From: an uncultured Chlorobiota bacterium
GTDB taxonomy: Bacteria > Bacteroidota > Kapaibacteriia > OLB7
Direction: 5' to 3'
DNA length: 8,687 bases
Assembly: GCA_946481475.1 (NCBI GenBank)
Contig: CAMLOB010000134.1
Coordinates: forward strand, 1-8,687
Both the position numbers and the translations under genes were made by a program. Below are positions 7,576-8,687 of this stretch, one piece after another. Numbering within the stretch: the first letter of the stretch is position 1; each line of letters begins with the position of its first letter. The notes under the pieces were generated by a model. It saw nothing but the letters and a program-made list of their open reading frames with translations, searched no databases and was not told where the DNA came from.

Positions 7576-7605
7576 GTCCTGTTCAATCCCCGATCCGTCC
7601 TGTTC
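7576..7605 (+). promoter_or_regulatory. Direct-repeat candidate operator for the AraC-family regulator
   Basis: GTCCTGTTC occurs at 7576-7584 and again at 7597-7605, the same orientation with start-to-start spacing of 21 bp, or two helical turns. AraC-family proteins carry two helix-turn-helices and commonly bind direct half-sites at about this spacing. The proximal copy ends 19 bp before TAGATTG (7625-7631), which resembles the Bacteroidota -7 element TAnnTTTG, so a bound regulator would cover the -33 position. Geometry is seen; function is inferred. Confidence 0.45.
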
Positions 7606-7624
7606 CTCTCTCGTGGCGATACCG

Positions 7625-7631
7625 TAGATTG
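7625..7631 (+). promoter_or_regulatory. Possible -7 element of the dioxygenase promoter
   Basis: TAGATTG is close to the Bacteroidota -7 consensus TAnnTTTG and sits about 50 bp before the dioxygenase start. No matching TTTG is found at the -33 position, where the proximal direct repeat of the candidate operator lies instead. That is what an activator-dependent promoter could look like. The match is short and could be chance. Confidence 0.25.
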
Positions 7632-7669
7632 CAGAGGTACATGCATCGACGACACACGATACTACCGAA

Positions 7670-7674
7670 GAGGA
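7670..7674 (+). promoter_or_regulatory. Ribosome-binding site deciding the dioxygenase start
   Basis: GAGGA followed by TATTC precedes the ATG at 7680 with 5 nt spacing, the same arrangement as at the second surface-protein gene. It favours 7680 over the upstream in-frame ATG at 7629, and the chosen start places the twin-arginine motif at residues 9-10. Confidence 0.7.
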
Positions 7675-7679
7675 TATTC

Positions 7680-8627
7680 ATGAAACGTGATGAAGAGAAC
7701 GGACGGCGGTCGTTCCTCCGCAATGGCCTGCTCGGGGCCGCAGCCCTCACCGTTATCCCCCGAGGTCTCCGCTCGCAGACCTCTTGCGACACCACATCGG
7801 TCGACTACTACGGACTCGGTCCCTTCTATTCTTCAGGCGCCCCCACACGCCATGTGCTGGCCTCACCGGAAGAGGCGGGAGAGCGACTTTTCCTGAACGG
7901 GACGGTCTACGCCAACGATTGCGTGACCCCGCTGCGGGACGTGGTCCTGGACATCTGGCACGCCGACGACACCGGCTGCTACAGCCGGTTCGAGAATTGT
8001 GAGAACCCGTCGGGAGACGACTACAAGTTGCGGGGAATCATCCGGACCGGAACCGACGGAACGTTTGCACTGGAGACGGTCAAACCGGGACACTACCTGA
8101 ACGGTACGCAGTTCCGACCGAGCCACATCCACCTGATCGTCCGCCATCCCGATATCGAGAATCTGATCACGCAACTCTACTTCGAGGGAGATCCCTACAT
8201 CGAAATCGACGCAGCCGCTTCACGCCCCGACGCCGCAGGACGAATCATCCCGCTGGAATCGAGGGAAGACGGACTTCACGGAGTCTTCGACATCGTTCTG
8301 AACGTGGAACCGACATCGGGCGTGAAAGAGGACGAAGGAAGCTCGGGAGCCCGGCTTCGACAGAATCATCCCAATCCCTTCGCCGACTCGACACGCATTC
8401 CCTTTCAACTTGCCGAAACCGGAATAGCCGAAATCAGCATCTACGATCTTAAGGGACGGACCGTCACGACACTGCTGAGAGAGAGACTTGGAAGGGGAAC
8501 TCACGCCATCGAATGGAACGGAACCGACGCCGAAGGGAAGCCGGTGGAGACCGGGACCTATTTCTGCAGATTGAAAACCGGAACATCCGAACAGACAAGG
8601 GTGATGACGAAAGTTGAGGGTTTGTAG
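7680..8627 (+). CDS. Intradiol ring-cleavage dioxygenase with Tat signal and T9SS C-terminal sorting domain
   Basis: The protein is 315 aa. Residues 8-31 form a twin-arginine signal (GRRSFLRNG, then a mildly hydrophobic LLGAAALTVIP). Residues about 40-212 are the intradiol dioxygenase fold of the protocatechuate 3,4-dioxygenase/catechol 1,2-dioxygenase superfamily. The expected Fe(III) ligands are present: Tyr101 (in DIWHADDTGCYS), Tyr139 (PGHYL), His149 and His151 (FRPSHIH), plus Arg146, which corresponds to the conserved active-site Arg. The family opens catechol-type rings between the two hydroxyls using O2; the substrate here cannot be read from sequence. Residues about 226-315 are a T9SS type A sorting domain (LRQNHPNPFADSTRIPFQL, ISIYDLKGRTVTTLL, GTYFCRLKTG). 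The enzyme should therefore be folded before Tat export, then moved across the outer membrane and displayed or released. The upstream AraC-family gene is the likely regulator. Role in breakdown of lignin- or humic-type phenolics outside the cell is an inference. Confidence 0.92.
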   Translation: MKRDEENGRRSFLRNGLLGAAALTVIPRGLRSQTSCDTTSVDYYGLGPFYSSGAPTRHVLASPEEAGERLFLNGTVYANDCVTPLRDVVLDIWHADDTGCYSRFENCENPSGDDYKLRGIIRTGTDGTFALETVKPGHYLNGTQFRPSHIHLIVRHPDIENLITQLYFEGDPYIEIDAAASRPDAAGRIIPLESREDGLHGVFDIVLNVEPTSGVKEDEGSSGARLRQNHPNPFADSTRIPFQLAETGIAEISIYDLKGRTVTTLLRERLGRGTHAIEWNGTDAEGKPVETGTYFCRLKTGTSEQTRVMTKVEGL

Positions 8628-8635
8628 AGTCAGGG

Positions 8636-8687
8636 AGTCGGGAGTCGGGAGTCGGGAGTCGGGAGTCGGGAGTCGGGAGTCGGGAGT
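8636..8687. repeat. Perfect 7-bp tandem repeat (AGTCGGG)n running off the window
   Basis: Seven complete AGTCGGG units and a partial AGT fill the last 52 bases, preceded by an imperfect 8-bp unit AGTCAGGG at 8628-8635. The array begins directly after the dioxygenase stop codon (8625-8627) and its true length is unknown because the sequence ends inside it. GGG runs every 7 bases make the plus strand capable in principle of forming a G-quadruplex. Heptanucleotide arrays of this general kind are known in cyanobacteria as STRR elements; whether this one is related is unknown. Confidence 0.95.

Noticed and set aside
7629..7679. 17-codon N-terminal extension of the dioxygenase
   Set aside because: The ATG at 7680 has GAGGA at 5 nt and puts the twin-arginine motif at a normal distance. 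The longer start has no ribosome-binding site and would overlap the candidate promoter.
8628..8687. CRISPR array
   Set aside because: The repeat is a contiguous 7-bp unit without spacers.

Overview
The window suggests a moderately GC-rich bacterium of the Bacteroidota/Chlorobiota (FCB) superphylum. The main clue is that three of the four complete genes end in a type A sorting domain of the type IX secretion system (T9SS), with an NPF-type motif, a following 'IYD.xGR' strand and a basic or hydrophobic terminus. T9SS is essentially confined to that group. The tandem IgGFc-binding-like surface proteins fit a Chlorobi/Ignavibacteria/Kapabacteria-like lineage, but I cannot fix the genus.

Left part (1-6414, all minus strand): three tandem paralogs of about 1000 residues. 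The most promoter-proximal is complete (3454-6414, 986 aa), the middle one is complete (400-3297, 965 aa), and only the first 91 codons of the third lie in the window (1-273). Both complete copies have a signal peptide, an IgGFc-binding-protein N-terminal-like region, a Cys-containing middle region, two ASH/choice-of-anchor-D-like beta modules and a T9SS C-terminal domain. They are probably secreted and fixed to the cell surface or released. A strong hairpin (3387-3438) with a T-run separates copies 1 and 2, and a weaker nested hairpin (341-382) separates copies 2 and 3, so the copies may be separately expressed.

Middle (6415-6671): a 257-bp divergent intergenic region with several small dyads and no convincing consensus promoter.

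Right part (6672-8627, plus strand): an AraC-family regulator with an N-terminal cupin-like sensor, then after 105 bp an intradiol ring-cleavage dioxygenase with all four Fe(III) ligands. This enzyme carries a twin-arginine signal at its N-terminus and a T9SS sorting domain at its C-terminus, a combination that implies Tat export followed by T9SS display. The gap between the two genes holds a 9-bp direct repeat at exact 21-bp spacing, the geometry expected for an AraC-type operator. The simplest reading is an aromatic-responsive regulator controlling a surface-located catechol-type dioxygenase.

The window ends inside a perfect 7-bp tandem repeat (8636-8687) starting just after the dioxygenase stop codon. 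It has regularly spaced GGG runs and may mark a contig end.
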